Below the pieces are notes generated by a model. That model searched no databases. It was not told the DNA's origin and saw only the letters and a program-made list of their open reading frames with translations. From contig CALVHA010000004.1 of assembly GCA_944327255.1 (NCBI GenBank), forward strand, positions 1 to 64,000: a stretch of 64,000 nucleotides of DNA, given 5' to 3'. Source of the stretch: Candidatus Gastranaerophilales bacterium (lineage in GTDB: Bacteria; Cyanobacteriota; Vampirovibrionia; Gastranaerophilales; Gastranaerophilaceae). Below, one piece after another: positions 25,615-34,040 of the stretch. Positions within the stretch are counted from its first letter, which is position 1. Every line of letters begins with the position of its first letter. The translations under genes and the position numbers were made by a program.

Positions 25615-26336
25615 ATGAACAAAAAAGGATTTACTCTGGCAGAAATATTAATTACTCTTGGAATAATCGGTATTATTGCTGCAATGGTTTTACCCGGAAT
25701 TATAGAGAATACAAAGGAAAGGCAAACAGTAGTTAAGTTAAAAAAATCCTATTCTGTTATTCAAAACGCAGTTCAGAAAACAATTGCAGAAAACGGGGAA
25801 TTAGATGAATGGTCAGATGACAGCGTTGAATATTTCAGACAAGAGATGATGAACAACTAAATATTATAAGAAAGTGCGAAAAAGGATACAATTGCTCAAA
25901 AAGCTTTGCATACACTTATCCAGCCGTACAGATTGCAGATGGAACTACAATTGCATTTACAACAAGGTCACAAAATCATCAAGCCGGTTCTGGCGGTGTA
26001 AGATGCTCTGCAAGCGTAAAAACTCGCGATAGGATACAATTACATTATAATTACTGTGGGAAAATACTTATTGATTTGAATGGAGATGGAAAACCAAATC
26101 GTGGCGGAGAAGATGTTTTTGAATTCAGAGTCTTCACAAACGGAGTACTCCCAAATGGAATTCCAAATAATAATCCTGGATATAGTAATGTAGAAGCAGA
26201 AGATTTTAACGTATGCTTAAGAAACAAAGGAGGACACGTTGCCTGCACTGCATGGGTAATTTACAAAGAAAACTTAGATTATTTGCATTGTCCAGATAAA
26301 ATAGGATGGGACAAAGTATCAAGCTGTAAAGACTAA
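25615..26336 (+). pseudogene. Prepilin-like secretion/pilus protein, frameshifted
   Basis: The first 81 codons (25615-25860) give a type IV prepilin N-terminus: short leader MNKKG, cleavage before F-T-L-A-E, then a long hydrophobic helix ILITLGIIGIIAAMVLPGI. The frame stops after EMMNN. The next frame continues without a stop as LNIIRKCEKGYNCSKSFAYTYP through IDLNGDGKPNRGGEDVFEF to SSCKD at 26336, which is a typical Cys-containing pseudopilin head. Restoring one base (C) near 25857 joins the parts into about 240 residues. AGGAAGAACT precedes the ATG. These proteins build short extracellular or periplasmic fibres; this copy is probably inactive unless the indel is an assembly error. Confidence 0.8.
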
Positions 26337-26396
26337 TTAACAAATATTTTTCCCTGTGTATGTTTATGATAAACTTAAACTACAGGAGAGAAAAAG

Positions 26397-28109
26397 ATGA
26401 TTAAAGATTATTTTTTAAATAATATCGAAACAGCAATAAAAAAAGCTATAGAAGAAAATAAATTAGGCGAAATGAAAGAGTACAAGAGAGGAACTCTTGC
26501 GACTGAACGACCTAAAAATAGCGATTTTGGAGATTTTGCGATTAATATATCTTCACTTGCAAGATATGCCCGTATGGCGCCTATACAAATTGCAAATGCC
26601 ATTGTGTCTTATATAAATCAAGATGACAATGAATATACCGTTATTGGCGGATTCATTAACTTTAAAACAGGTGAAAAACTTTTAAAACAAACTGTAAAAG
26701 AAATTTTTGAAAAAGACAAAAATTACGGCAAACCTGAAAATGTTAAGACAGAGAAGATTATTCTTGAATATGTATCAGCAAATCCTACAGGGCCTTTTCA
26801 TATAGGGCACGGAAGATGGGCAGCAATGGGTTCTGTGCTTGCTAATTTATTAAAATTTTACGGACATGATGTTTATCAAGAATTCTATATCAACGATGCA
26901 GGTTCCCAAATTCAAAAACTTGGGAATTCCCTAAAAATTAGAATACAGCAGGAACTTGGAGAAGATGTGGACTTCCCAACAGATGAAGCCGAAAGAAAAA
27001 ATTATTATCCTGGAGAATATCTAATTCCGGTAGCTAAAAAATATCTGGAAACTCATAATGGGTTACCTGACGACATCCAAAATCTTTGTGATTTTGCAAA
27101 AGAATATGAAGAACAAGTTCAAAGAAATTTGCTTGAAAAGTTCAGGGTTCATTTTGACAAATTTTATTCGGAACTTTCGCTTCATAAATCAGGAAAAGTT
27201 GATGAATGCGTGCAAAAACTTAAAAACAGCGGCAAAATTTATCAAAAAGATGGGGCTGACTGGTTTAAATCATCAGACTTTGGAGATGATCAGGACAGAG
27301 TTATCAAAAAAGCAGATGGTTCTAATACATATCTAACAGCTGACATTGCATACCACATTGATAAACTGGAAAGAGGCTTTGATAGAATGATTAACATCTG
27401 GGGTGCCGATCACCACGGATATGTTGCACGTGTAAAAGCTTCAATAGAAGCGCTAGGATATAATCCTGATAAACTGGAAGTTTTACTTGGACAACTTGTT
27501 AATCTGGTTATTAATGGGAATGAAGTCAGAATGGGTAAACGCAAAAACATGGTAACTCTGGAAGATTTAATTGATGAAGTCGGAGTTGATGCAACGCGTT
27601 TTTGGATGAGTATGAGAAATATTGATACAACTCTTGATTTTGATATTGAGCTTGCAAAAACGAATAGTGATGAAAACCCTGTATTTTATGTTCAATATGC
27701 TCACGCCAGAGCTTGCTCAATCTTAAGAAATGTTATTGAAGAAAAAATTAATTCTGGAACAGGAGAAAAAACACCTGCACCAATGTCTAAAGAAGAATTA
27801 GCTCAGCTAATTAATTCGTATAATGACGAAACCATTTTACCGACAATTGACACTGCAAAAAAATTAATCCTTAAGCTTGAAGAATACAAGTCAATGATAA
27901 AAAATTCCGCAGAAACAAGACAGGTGTATACTATTTGCAGATATGTTCAAGAACTTGCAAGTGAATTTCATTCATTCTATAATGCAAACCGTGTAATTTC
28001 AGAAGATAAGTCGCTAATGAAATCTCGTCTGGCACTTGTAATTGCAGTAAAAAAAGTTCTGAATAACGCTCTTGATATTTTAGCAGTTACAGCTCCTGAA
28101 AGAATGTAA
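26397..28109 (+). CDS. argS: Arginyl-tRNA synthetase
   Basis: ArgS charges tRNA-Arg. The 570-residue protein is a full class I synthetase: N-terminal tRNA-recognition domain (1-110), the HIGH-type motif in SANPTGPFHIGHGRWA, the arginine-binding YINDAGSQIQKL segment, the KMSKS-equivalent VRMGKRKNMVTLEDL, and the helical anticodon-binding DALR domain at the C-terminus (RLALVIAVKKVLNNALDILAVTAPERM). CAGGAGAG precedes the ATG. It ends directly against the stop of the convergent small gene. Confidence 0.97.
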   Translation: MIKDYFLNNIETAIKKAIEENKLGEMKEYKRGTLATERPKNSDFGDFAINISSLARYARMAPIQIANAIVSYINQDDNEYTVIGGFINFKTGEKLLKQTVKEIFEKDKNYGKPENVKTEKIILEYVSANPTGPFHIGHGRWAAMGSVLANLLKFYGHDVYQEFYINDAGSQIQKLGNSLKIRIQQELGEDVDFPTDEAERKNYYPGEYLIPVAKKYLETHNGLPDDIQNLCDFAKEYEEQVQRNLLEKFRVHFDKFYSELSLHKSGKVDECVQKLKNSGKIYQKDGADWFKSSDFGDDQDRVIKKADGSNTYLTADIAYHIDKLERGFDRMINIWGADHHGYVARVKASIEALGYNPDKLEVLLGQLVNLVINGNEVRMGKRKNMVTLEDLIDEVGVDATRFWMSMRNIDTTLDFDIELAKTNSDENPVFYVQYAHARACSILRNVIEEKINSGTGEKTPAPMSKEELAQLINSYNDETILPTIDTAKKLILKLEEYKSMIKNSAETRQVYTICRYVQELASEFHSFYNANRVISEDKSLMKSRLALVIAVKKVLNNALDILAVTAPERM

Positions 28110-28451
28110 TTAGCTCAAATTTGCAAGTGTATTAATTAATACCGCTTTGATAGCGTCATCCTTACTTACTTCTTTATGACGAACTTTGTCATAAATAGTG
28201 TAATAAGAGTAAAACGGAACATTTGAAAGTGCATAAGAACGAACTGCTTTGACTGCCCCCATCTCTCCACGTGCATACTTGTTTGCATAATAATACGGAG
28301 AGGTATATGAATTTGAACTCAAGATAAGTTCATTTAAAGATTGCTTTGAATTAATCTTTTGAGGAGAAGGCTTTTCATTTTCAGTTTTAGACTGCCTGCT
28401 GAACATGTCGTGAATATAAGATTTTATTTGGGTAGGTTGTATATTTATCAT
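28110..28451 (-). CDS. Hypothetical 113-residue protein
   Basis: I do not recognise this protein. The first 45 residues are polar (Gln, Asn, Lys, Ser) and the rest is Tyr-rich with a segment YYYANKYARGEMGAVKAVRSYAL and a C-terminal helix. There is no signal peptide or membrane helix. A TATAAT at 28466-28461 on the minus strand lies nine bases before the ATG and there is no ribosome site, again suggesting a leaderless message. Its stop codon abuts that of argS. Confidence 0.5.
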   Translation of the reverse strand: MINIQPTQIKSYIHDMFSRQSKTENEKPSPQKINSKQSLNELILSSNSYTSPYYYANKYARGEMGAVKAVRSYALSNVPFYSYYTIYDKVRHKEVSKDDAIKAVLINTLANLS

Positions 28452-28460
28452 AACATATAT

Positions 28461-28466
28461 ATTATA
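28461..28466 (-). promoter_or_regulatory. -10 box of the 28110-28451 gene
   Basis: TATAAT on the minus strand, nine bases before the ATG at 28451. No convincing -35 box is seen at normal spacing. Confidence 0.4.
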
Positions 28467-28526
28467 GCCATAAGCAGTCTTTTTTTGCTACTATGTAAAA
28501 CAAATTTTACAATCTAAAAATTTAAC

Positions 28527-28555
28527 TTGAAATAATTTCTTTTTATTGTTATATT
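28527..28555 (+). promoter_or_regulatory. Promoter of the histidine-type attenuator transcript
   Basis: TTGAAA (28527-28532) and TATATT (28550-28555) are separated by exactly 17 bases. Transcription would start near 28562-28563, two or three bases before the leader-peptide ATG at 28565. Confidence 0.65.
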
Positions 28556-28564
28556 TACACCAGT

Positions 28565-28627
28565 ATGATTATCACAGTTAACAAAAAATTACATCATCAT
28601 CACCATTGCAACCTGAAAAGGCTGTAA
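28565..28627 (+). CDS. Leader peptide with five consecutive His codons
   Basis: A 20-codon ORF runs ATG (28565) to TAA (28625-28627). Codons 10-14 are CAT CAT CAT CAC CAT, all histidine, followed by Cys, Asn, Leu, Lys, Arg and Leu. It has no Shine-Dalgarno; the promoter position implies that translation starts at the 5' end of the RNA. Its codons overlap the first arm of the antiterminator (28612-28623), as in classical amino-acid operon leaders (his, trp, leu). The peptide is a sensor for ribosome stalling and probably has no function of its own. Confidence 0.75.
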   Translation: MIITVNKKLHHHHHCNLKRL

Positions 28628-28709
28628 GAATTGATGATGCACTAAAAATAATTTCAATTCAAAGAAGTAGCCTTTTCAGGATAGAGTGCAAGAAAGGTTA
28701 CTTTTTTTT
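28592..28709 (+). promoter_or_regulatory. Histidine-type transcription attenuator
   Basis: Three arms are visible. A, 28612-28623 (CCTGAAAAGGCT), pairs perfectly over 12 bases with B, 28669-28680 (AGCCTTTTCAGG), making an antiterminator. B overlaps the 5' arm of a terminator, 28665-28674 pairing with 28694-28703 and followed by a U run to 28709. The two structures exclude each other. In addition the His codons (CATCATCA, 28595-28602) can pair with TGATGATG (28632-28639). A ribosome stalled at the His codons would leave A free to pair with B, allowing read-through; one that reaches the stop codon covers A and lets the terminator form. The logic is that of known his leaders; operation here is inferred. 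Confidence 0.75.
28665..28709 (+). terminator. Attenuator terminator hairpin
   Basis: AAGTAGCCTT (28665-28674) pairs with AAGGTTACTT (28694-28703) with one G-U pair, and further pairs can extend the stem on both sides. A run of eight T residues occupies 28702-28709. It lies between the leader peptide and the gene at 28735. Confidence 0.8.
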
Positions 28710-28734
28710 ATGAATTGGAGAAGAATTAAAACAA

Positions 28735-30168
28735 ATGGCAATTATAACAAACATAATTTCGGCAATAGGCAACAATAACAGTACTTACCCCCTCTTAGTA
28801 AGAGACTGCGGGATAGAGGTTCCTACAAAAATTTATAAGACATACAATCAAAATAAACAGGACAAAGAAATCGCATATCTTGCCACACGGGAACGTGCAG
28901 TTGATGAGTATGCAACATCTGCTGTATGGCTTGGCTGCATACCGCTAATAGACAAGGTAGGAAATAAAATTATTAAGAAAAAAGGATATGCTCCTGAAGT
29001 TAATGTAAGACTCATAAAAGAGGAAGAAGAAGTAAAAAAACTTGAAGAACAAATTAAAAATCTTCAAGGAATACCAAATTCTGAAGAAAAAATTGCAAAA
29101 CTTTTAAAACAAAAAGAAGAAAGACAGCTACAAAGCTTAAGCTATAATATAGAAAAATTTTCCCAAATAGCAGGAGCGGAAGAAGCAGTAAATGGATTAG
29201 AAAAAGTCAGAGCTAATCAGGCCGTTTATAAAAGACTGCAATGCAACAAATTTATTGCAGCGATGGCCATTCCAATTGCACTTATGGGCTTTATAATTCC
29301 TAAAGCAGTGTTTGCAATGACAGCAACTACAAGAAAAAAAATTGAAACACTTAAAGAAGAAAAGGGTAAATTTGAAATCCCAGAAAAAAATATGTCCTTC
29401 TCTGGTAAACCTGTATTTGATAGATTTTCGCTAAAAAATCCTAAAAAGATTTCATTCAAAGGCGGAGTAGCGGCAACTGTATGCAATTTTACGACCGTTG
29501 AAAAAATGGCGATTACAGATGGCGGTTATGCTGTAGGACGTGTTGCAACAGCACGAAAGAAAAATGAGAGAATAGATCTTGCCTTCAAGATGATTGGAAT
29601 GCTTTATCTAAACTTTGTTGCACCTAAGCAATTGGAAAAAGGGTTAGGAAACATCACTCAAAAATTATTTAATCTTGATATTAAACTTGATCCGATCATT
29701 CTTGCCGATAAAAGATTAAAAGAGCAGATCCTCAATGGAAGCTTTACAGTTCCAAAATCTAACTCTGCAAAAGATTTACTTGAATTTATTGACGACAGCG
29801 AAAATTCAAAAACACTATTCATGGAATATGCCCAAAAGTTCAAAAAAGTTTCAATGCTTAAAAACGGTATCAGAGACCCTAGAGCCTATGTTGATATAGA
29901 AGATTTAGGAAAATTTAGAGACAATCTTGCGACATTTAGCAACAGAATTAAAAAAATGGGGACAGCAGATAACCCGAGTGCTAAAAAATTAGTAGACGGT
30001 TTCATTAAAAAAGCAAAAGCGGCAAAAACCTTCAACATTTTGGCAAATGTTGGGATAAGCAGTTACCTGCTTGCAAGTGTATTGCCTGATGTTCAATTTG
30101 CATTCAGAGAATTGGTAACAGGTTCAAAACTTGAACCAGGACTCATTAGCACAGATAACAAAAAATAA
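28735..30168 (+). CDS. Unknown membrane-associated protein lacking histidine, under the attenuator
   Basis: I do not recognise this 477-residue protein. It begins MAIITNIISAIGN, has a coiled-coil-like charged stretch (about 92-135, KEEEEVKKLEEQIKNL), a hydrophobic helix (about 173-195), two F-x-G motifs (Phe222 in SFSGK and Phe241 in SFKGG), and a mildly hydrophobic C-terminal segment (about 434-455). Reading it residue by residue I find no histidine at all, although proteins of this size normally have several. GGAGAAG lies 11-14 bases before the ATG. The leader just upstream senses histidine supply, so the gene looks designed to be made when histidine is short. It does not look like a histidine biosynthetic enzyme or an ordinary transporter. 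Confidence 0.7.
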   Translation: MAIITNIISAIGNNNSTYPLLVRDCGIEVPTKIYKTYNQNKQDKEIAYLATRERAVDEYATSAVWLGCIPLIDKVGNKIIKKKGYAPEVNVRLIKEEEEVKKLEEQIKNLQGIPNSEEKIAKLLKQKEERQLQSLSYNIEKFSQIAGAEEAVNGLEKVRANQAVYKRLQCNKFIAAMAIPIALMGFIIPKAVFAMTATTRKKIETLKEEKGKFEIPEKNMSFSGKPVFDRFSLKNPKKISFKGGVAATVCNFTTVEKMAITDGGYAVGRVATARKKNERIDLAFKMIGMLYLNFVAPKQLEKGLGNITQKLFNLDIKLDPIILADKRLKEQILNGSFTVPKSNSAKDLLEFIDDSENSKTLFMEYAQKFKKVSMLKNGIRDPRAYVDIEDLGKFRDNLATFSNRIKKMGTADNPSAKKLVDGFIKKAKAAKTFNILANVGISSYLLASVLPDVQFAFRELVTGSKLEPGLISTDNKK

Positions 30169-31146
30169 TTATACGACACCTTTATCAAGGCAATCATGAA
30201 TATGTATAACACCAACAGGTTTCCCCTCAACAACAGCAAATAAGTTAGTGATTTTCTTTTCATGCATCAGCTTGACAGCCTCACTTGCCATTGCCTCAGG
30301 AGAAATCACCTTAGGATTTCGTGTCATAACATCAATTCCACGCTTATTTAAGATATCGTTAGATAGGCATCTTCTTAAATCGCCATCGGTAAGCATTCCA
30401 GTAAGATTACCCGTTTCATCTGTAAAACCGACACATCCTAAACGTTTACCTGTCATTTCAAGAAGGACATCATGCATATTCGCTTTTTCATCCAGTAACG
30501 GCATATCTGCTCCTTTATGCATCAAATCTGAAACTTTTTGGAGAACAGAGCCAAGTTTTCCACCCGGATGACGTTGATTGAACTGATTTTTAGTAAAACC
30601 ATTTCTCTCAATCATTGCAACAGTTAAAACATCTCCAAGCACAAGTGTTGCGGTAGTGGAAGAGGTAGGAGCAAGTCCGAGCGGGCAAGCTTCGCCATTA
30701 TTAGGAAGTTTTAAAACAATATCTCCTGCTTTCCCGAGAGAACTTTCAGGATTTTTGGTAATAGCAATCAAAGGGATTCCAAATCTCTTAGAATAATTCA
30801 GAATATCAACAAGTTCTTTTGATTCTCCACTGTTTGAAATCGCAATAACTACATCATCATTTGTAATCATGCCTAAATCACCATGACTTGCTTCTGCAGG
30901 ATGTACAAAAAACGAAGGGGTACCTGTAGAAGCTAAAGAGGCAGCAATTTTTTTGGCAATATGCCCAGATTTACCCATTCCTGTTAAAATAACTCTACCT
31001 TTCGCATTTTGCATTAAATCAAGAGCTTTAGTCAATGATGCATCAAGTTCACTCTCCATAACTTTAAGAGTATCAATTTCCTTTTCAATTGTATTTTTAG
31101 CCGAAATCAAATCTTTATTAGATATTTTGTCAATAGTTGATGTCAT
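30169..31146 (-). CDS. kdsD: Arabinose-5-phosphate isomerase (KdsD/GutQ family)
   Basis: KdsD makes D-arabinose-5-phosphate from ribulose-5-phosphate, the first step towards Kdo of lipopolysaccharide. The protein (325 residues) has an N-terminal SIS sugar-isomerase domain (GMGKSGHIAKKIAASLASTGTPSFFVHPAEASHGDLGM) and two C-terminal CBS domains (about 205-325), the standard KdsD layout. AGGAGG is followed by two adjacent ATGs; the second (31146) has the better spacing. Its stop abuts that of the convergent attenuator-controlled gene. With lpxK it supports an LPS-type outer membrane. Confidence 0.92.
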   Translation of the reverse strand: MTSTIDKISNKDLISAKNTIEKEIDTLKVMESELDASLTKALDLMQNAKGRVILTGMGKSGHIAKKIAASLASTGTPSFFVHPAEASHGDLGMITNDDVVIAISNSGESKELVDILNYSKRFGIPLIAITKNPESSLGKAGDIVLKLPNNGEACPLGLAPTSSTTATLVLGDVLTVAMIERNGFTKNQFNQRHPGGKLGSVLQKVSDLMHKGADMPLLDEKANMHDVLLEMTGKRLGCVGFTDETGNLTGMLTDGDLRRCLSNDILNKRGIDVMTRNPKVISPEAMASEAVKLMHEKKITNLFAVVEGKPVGVIHIHDCLDKGVV

Positions 31147-31186
31147 CATAACCTCCTGTATATATTATTAATATAGCATAAAGAAC

Positions 31187-32293
31187 TTAAGGTATCTTAT
31201 AAAAATTTTTGTACCCTTCAATATAGCCATCAGTAATCATTCTTGCGAATTTTTTCGGATGATTCCAATAAGAAAGATGAGCACCTATAAAAGTTGCAGG
31301 ACTCTTTACATCCGATTTTGTATAGAAAAAGCCTTTTCCATTTTCGCTAAATTTAATATTTATTAACTTTTCAACATCATTTACATTAACATTGTTTGCT
31401 ATAGGAAACCCCATCGGATCTTCAGCAAAGTTAACAGTAAGCAGGAATACATCATTATCCTTAAGGTACTTAAATAAATATGAATTATAATTAGTAATTT
31501 CAAGAGACTTATTATTCATATCAGAGTAAAAAAGCGCGAGAGGGCTTGCATAATTAATAACTCCAAGTACAGTTCCCTCAGGAGCACAGTATTGTTTTGT
31601 ATATTCATTTAAATTTTTTAAAGAATTTTTAATATGATTTTCATTAGTACTCTTAATAAAGCTTCCGTCAGCACTGTAAATTGCAAGCCCAGATGCAGTA
31701 ATTGCATCAAAACAAGTATTTTTAACTCCGGAATACTCATCATTAAGAGCGATTGCAGGAAGTTTATGAACAAGATATTCGTAGGTCACAAAACTACCGG
31801 CACTATAACCTAACATTACAACTTTTTCACCATTTTGAAAAGCAGAAAGCACTGATTTATGCAAATCCGTCAAAACTTTATTCATGTTGTAAGTTTTTTG
31901 CACCCAAATAGCATCATGCATACAGTGAGAAATAAAACTTCTTACCGTCTGGGCAAGCCTAGGACTAATTACAGACATTATATTTAAACTTTCATCCATT
32001 GTGTTCAAATCATCAAGAGATTCAAAACCCCAGAAAAAAGTTTCAGGTTTACCTTCAATATACAATTTCCCGTTCTTAAGCATATGTTCAAGAACAAAAT
32101 CAGAACTTTCCAATGAAGCTTTAATATAAGGATGGACAGCATTAATACCTTTAACAAAATCCTCCATACTGTCTTCTGTATTTGTATTTGAACCATTTAA
32201 ATATATGAATTTTACAGGAATATTCTCCTCAAGTGCAAAAGCCATATTAATCGAAACAAATAATACCAGAATTAAATAAATAATTTTTCTCAT
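31187..32293 (-). CDS. Exported alpha/beta-hydrolase-like protein of unknown function
   Basis: The first 20 residues (MRKIIYLILVLFVSINMAFA) are a classic cleavable signal peptide, so the mature protein is periplasmic or secreted. In the 368-residue protein the segment VVMLGYSAGSFVTYEYL (about 158-174) is a lipase-type G-x-S-x-G elbow, preceded by a helical region. A late His is present in GAHLSYW (about 338). The pattern suggests a serine esterase or lipase, but I do not recognise the family. It is followed on the same strand by kdsD 41 bases away. Confidence 0.6.
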   Translation of the reverse strand: MRKIIYLILVLFVSINMAFALEENIPVKFIYLNGSNTNTEDSMEDFVKGINAVHPYIKASLESSDFVLEHMLKNGKLYIEGKPETFFWGFESLDDLNTMDESLNIMSVISPRLAQTVRSFISHCMHDAIWVQKTYNMNKVLTDLHKSVLSAFQNGEKVVMLGYSAGSFVTYEYLVHKLPAIALNDEYSGVKNTCFDAITASGLAIYSADGSFIKSTNENHIKNSLKNLNEYTKQYCAPEGTVLGVINYASPLALFYSDMNNKSLEITNYNSYLFKYLKDNDVFLLTVNFAEDPMGFPIANNVNVNDVEKLINIKFSENGKGFFYTKSDVKSPATFIGAHLSYWNHPKKFARMITDGYIEGYKNFYKIP

Positions 32294-32358
32294 ACTCTAT
32301 CCCCAATAATTTTATACCAAAAGCATATCACGGAAATAGTTCTTTAACAAGAATAGAA

Positions 32359-33984
32359 TTATCGCGTAATAAGTGAATATTTTGTCCCCGAAGATATAGT
32401 TTTGAAGTTAACAGAAGAACGTATCAAATCAAGATCCTTGTTTCTAACAACTACGATATATCCTTCATCAAAGAGTTCTTCAATAAGTGGATGAGGAACG
32501 TTAATAAGGAAAACTACATTACTTTCAGAATAATAAGTTAAGCTGTATTTTTTGCCAACACTCCATGAACCTAACTTTAAATTATTATCTTTTGCATATC
32601 TCGCAAAACGCATCAAATCATTCTGACCAAACTTATAATCAATATTAAAAATATGATAAGCTCCAAATGCAGAAAATAAAATCATGAAAACAACATAAGT
32701 CACAAATAATTTTAATTTATCTCTCTTATATATAAAATAGAAAGATAACACTCCGACAATACTAAATAGAATACAAGTAAAAACTTGAATTTCTTTTACA
32801 TACAAATAAATAGTTTCAGGTAAAAAGAATTTTATAAAACAACCGCCTAGTCCAACAAATAAAATAATTGAACTTAAAATAATTGAAGAAAATTTCAAAC
32901 TTTTACTATTCTCTTTAGCAAGCCAATAATCCGCTAACAATATAGACATAAACGGATAGGCCGGTAAAATATATGTAGCAAGCTTTGAAGACGAAGTCGT
33001 AAAAAATACAAAGGTAAAAATTAATGCAAGGAAATTTAACACTAAAAATTTATCCTTATTAGACAGAGAATCAAATGGCACATAATTAACATGTTTTAAC
33101 CTATCAACAATCAATGCTATAAAAGAAAAAATCCAAGGGATATATCCCCACAAAACAACTGCAAAATAATAATAGAAAGGCTCATTTTTATCAAGAATTT
33201 TTGACCCCAGAAATCTTGCGACATGGTGAAGCATAATATATTCCTGAAAAAATTGAGGATTATGCTTAATTAACATAACGATATGCCACGGAAGAACAAT
33301 TGCAAAAAATAAAGCAAAACCTATTAGCAAAAATTGAGGTAAAAAATATTCTTTTAATTTCTTAGTATAAATTCCAGCAAAAAACATTACACCAAAAGGA
33401 ATTACAAAAGCAGGAATTCCTTTTGCCATAACACCTAGCGCAGAAAAAATATAAAAACTCCACCAGTAAAACTTTTTCTGTTTTTCATCACAAAAGAAGG
33501 TCATAAAGCCAGACAAAACCGACAATACAGTACAAGTTGTCAAAAGAGTATCAATCATCGCAACTTTTGATAACACTAAGAACTCAAGTCCAGTACCGGA
33601 AATAAAAGCTGCAACTATTCCAAATTTTTTTGAAACAACTTTTGATGCAACAAAATAAAGTCCTAAACACATTATAAATGCCTGACAGGCAATTGGGAAT
33701 CTTGCCGCAACATATGATACCTTCCCGAATATTGCAAAAGATAGAGTTTCAAGCCAAAAATACAATGGCGGCTTCTCAAAAAAATAATCGCCATTAACAT
33801 ATAAAGTCAGAAAATCTCTAGTATGTGCCATGTATCTGGACATATCAACATATCTTGTTTCATCAACATCCATTAAATCATATGACCACATGTTATGAAA
33901 AAATAACAAATAAATTCCAACAACAAGTAGTACAATAGATAACCATTTCTTATTTTCAAATGGGGTTAATAACTTTTTCATCAT
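32359..33984 (-). CDS. ArnT-like lipid-linked sugar transferase (GT39/PMT family)
   Basis: The 541-residue protein has about 11-13 membrane helices and the GT-C signature in the first periplasmic loop, DVDETRYVDMSRYM, with the catalytic acid pair, then FEKPPLYFWLETLSF, a hallmark of ArnT/PMT_2 proteins. These move a sugar from a polyprenyl-phosphate carrier to lipid A or another outer acceptor. The donor could be made by an enzyme like the GT2 protein at 16.9-17.8 kb. No ribosome site is visible before the two adjacent ATGs. Confidence 0.85.
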   Translation of the reverse strand: MMKKLLTPFENKKWLSIVLLVVGIYLLFFHNMWSYDLMDVDETRYVDMSRYMAHTRDFLTLYVNGDYFFEKPPLYFWLETLSFAIFGKVSYVAARFPIACQAFIMCLGLYFVASKVVSKKFGIVAAFISGTGLEFLVLSKVAMIDTLLTTCTVLSVLSGFMTFFCDEKQKKFYWWSFYIFSALGVMAKGIPAFVIPFGVMFFAGIYTKKLKEYFLPQFLLIGFALFFAIVLPWHIVMLIKHNPQFFQEYIMLHHVARFLGSKILDKNEPFYYYFAVVLWGYIPWIFSFIALIVDRLKHVNYVPFDSLSNKDKFLVLNFLALIFTFVFFTTSSSKLATYILPAYPFMSILLADYWLAKENSKSLKFSSIILSSIILFVGLGGCFIKFFLPETIYLYVKEIQVFTCILFSIVGVLSFYFIYKRDKLKLFVTYVVFMILFSAFGAYHIFNIDYKFGQNDLMRFARYAKDNNLKLGSWSVGKKYSLTYYSESNVVFLINVPHPLIEELFDEGYIVVVRNKDLDLIRSSVNFKTISSGTKYSLITR

Positions 33985-34040
33985 ATTACTATTATGAAAA
34001 AGTTATGTTAATTTAATATTAATAATCTGTTTAATTCGTA

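Noticed and set aside
28592..28606. His-codon run as a simple trinucleotide repeat
   Set aside because: The run uses both CAT and CAC, lies inside a complete ORF right after a promoter, and is followed by mutually exclusive stems, which a random repeat would not explain.
28710..28778. 22-codon ORF starting at ATG 28710 after the attenuator
   Set aside because: It has no ribosome site, starts at the end of the terminator T run, and overlaps the real gene start in another frame.
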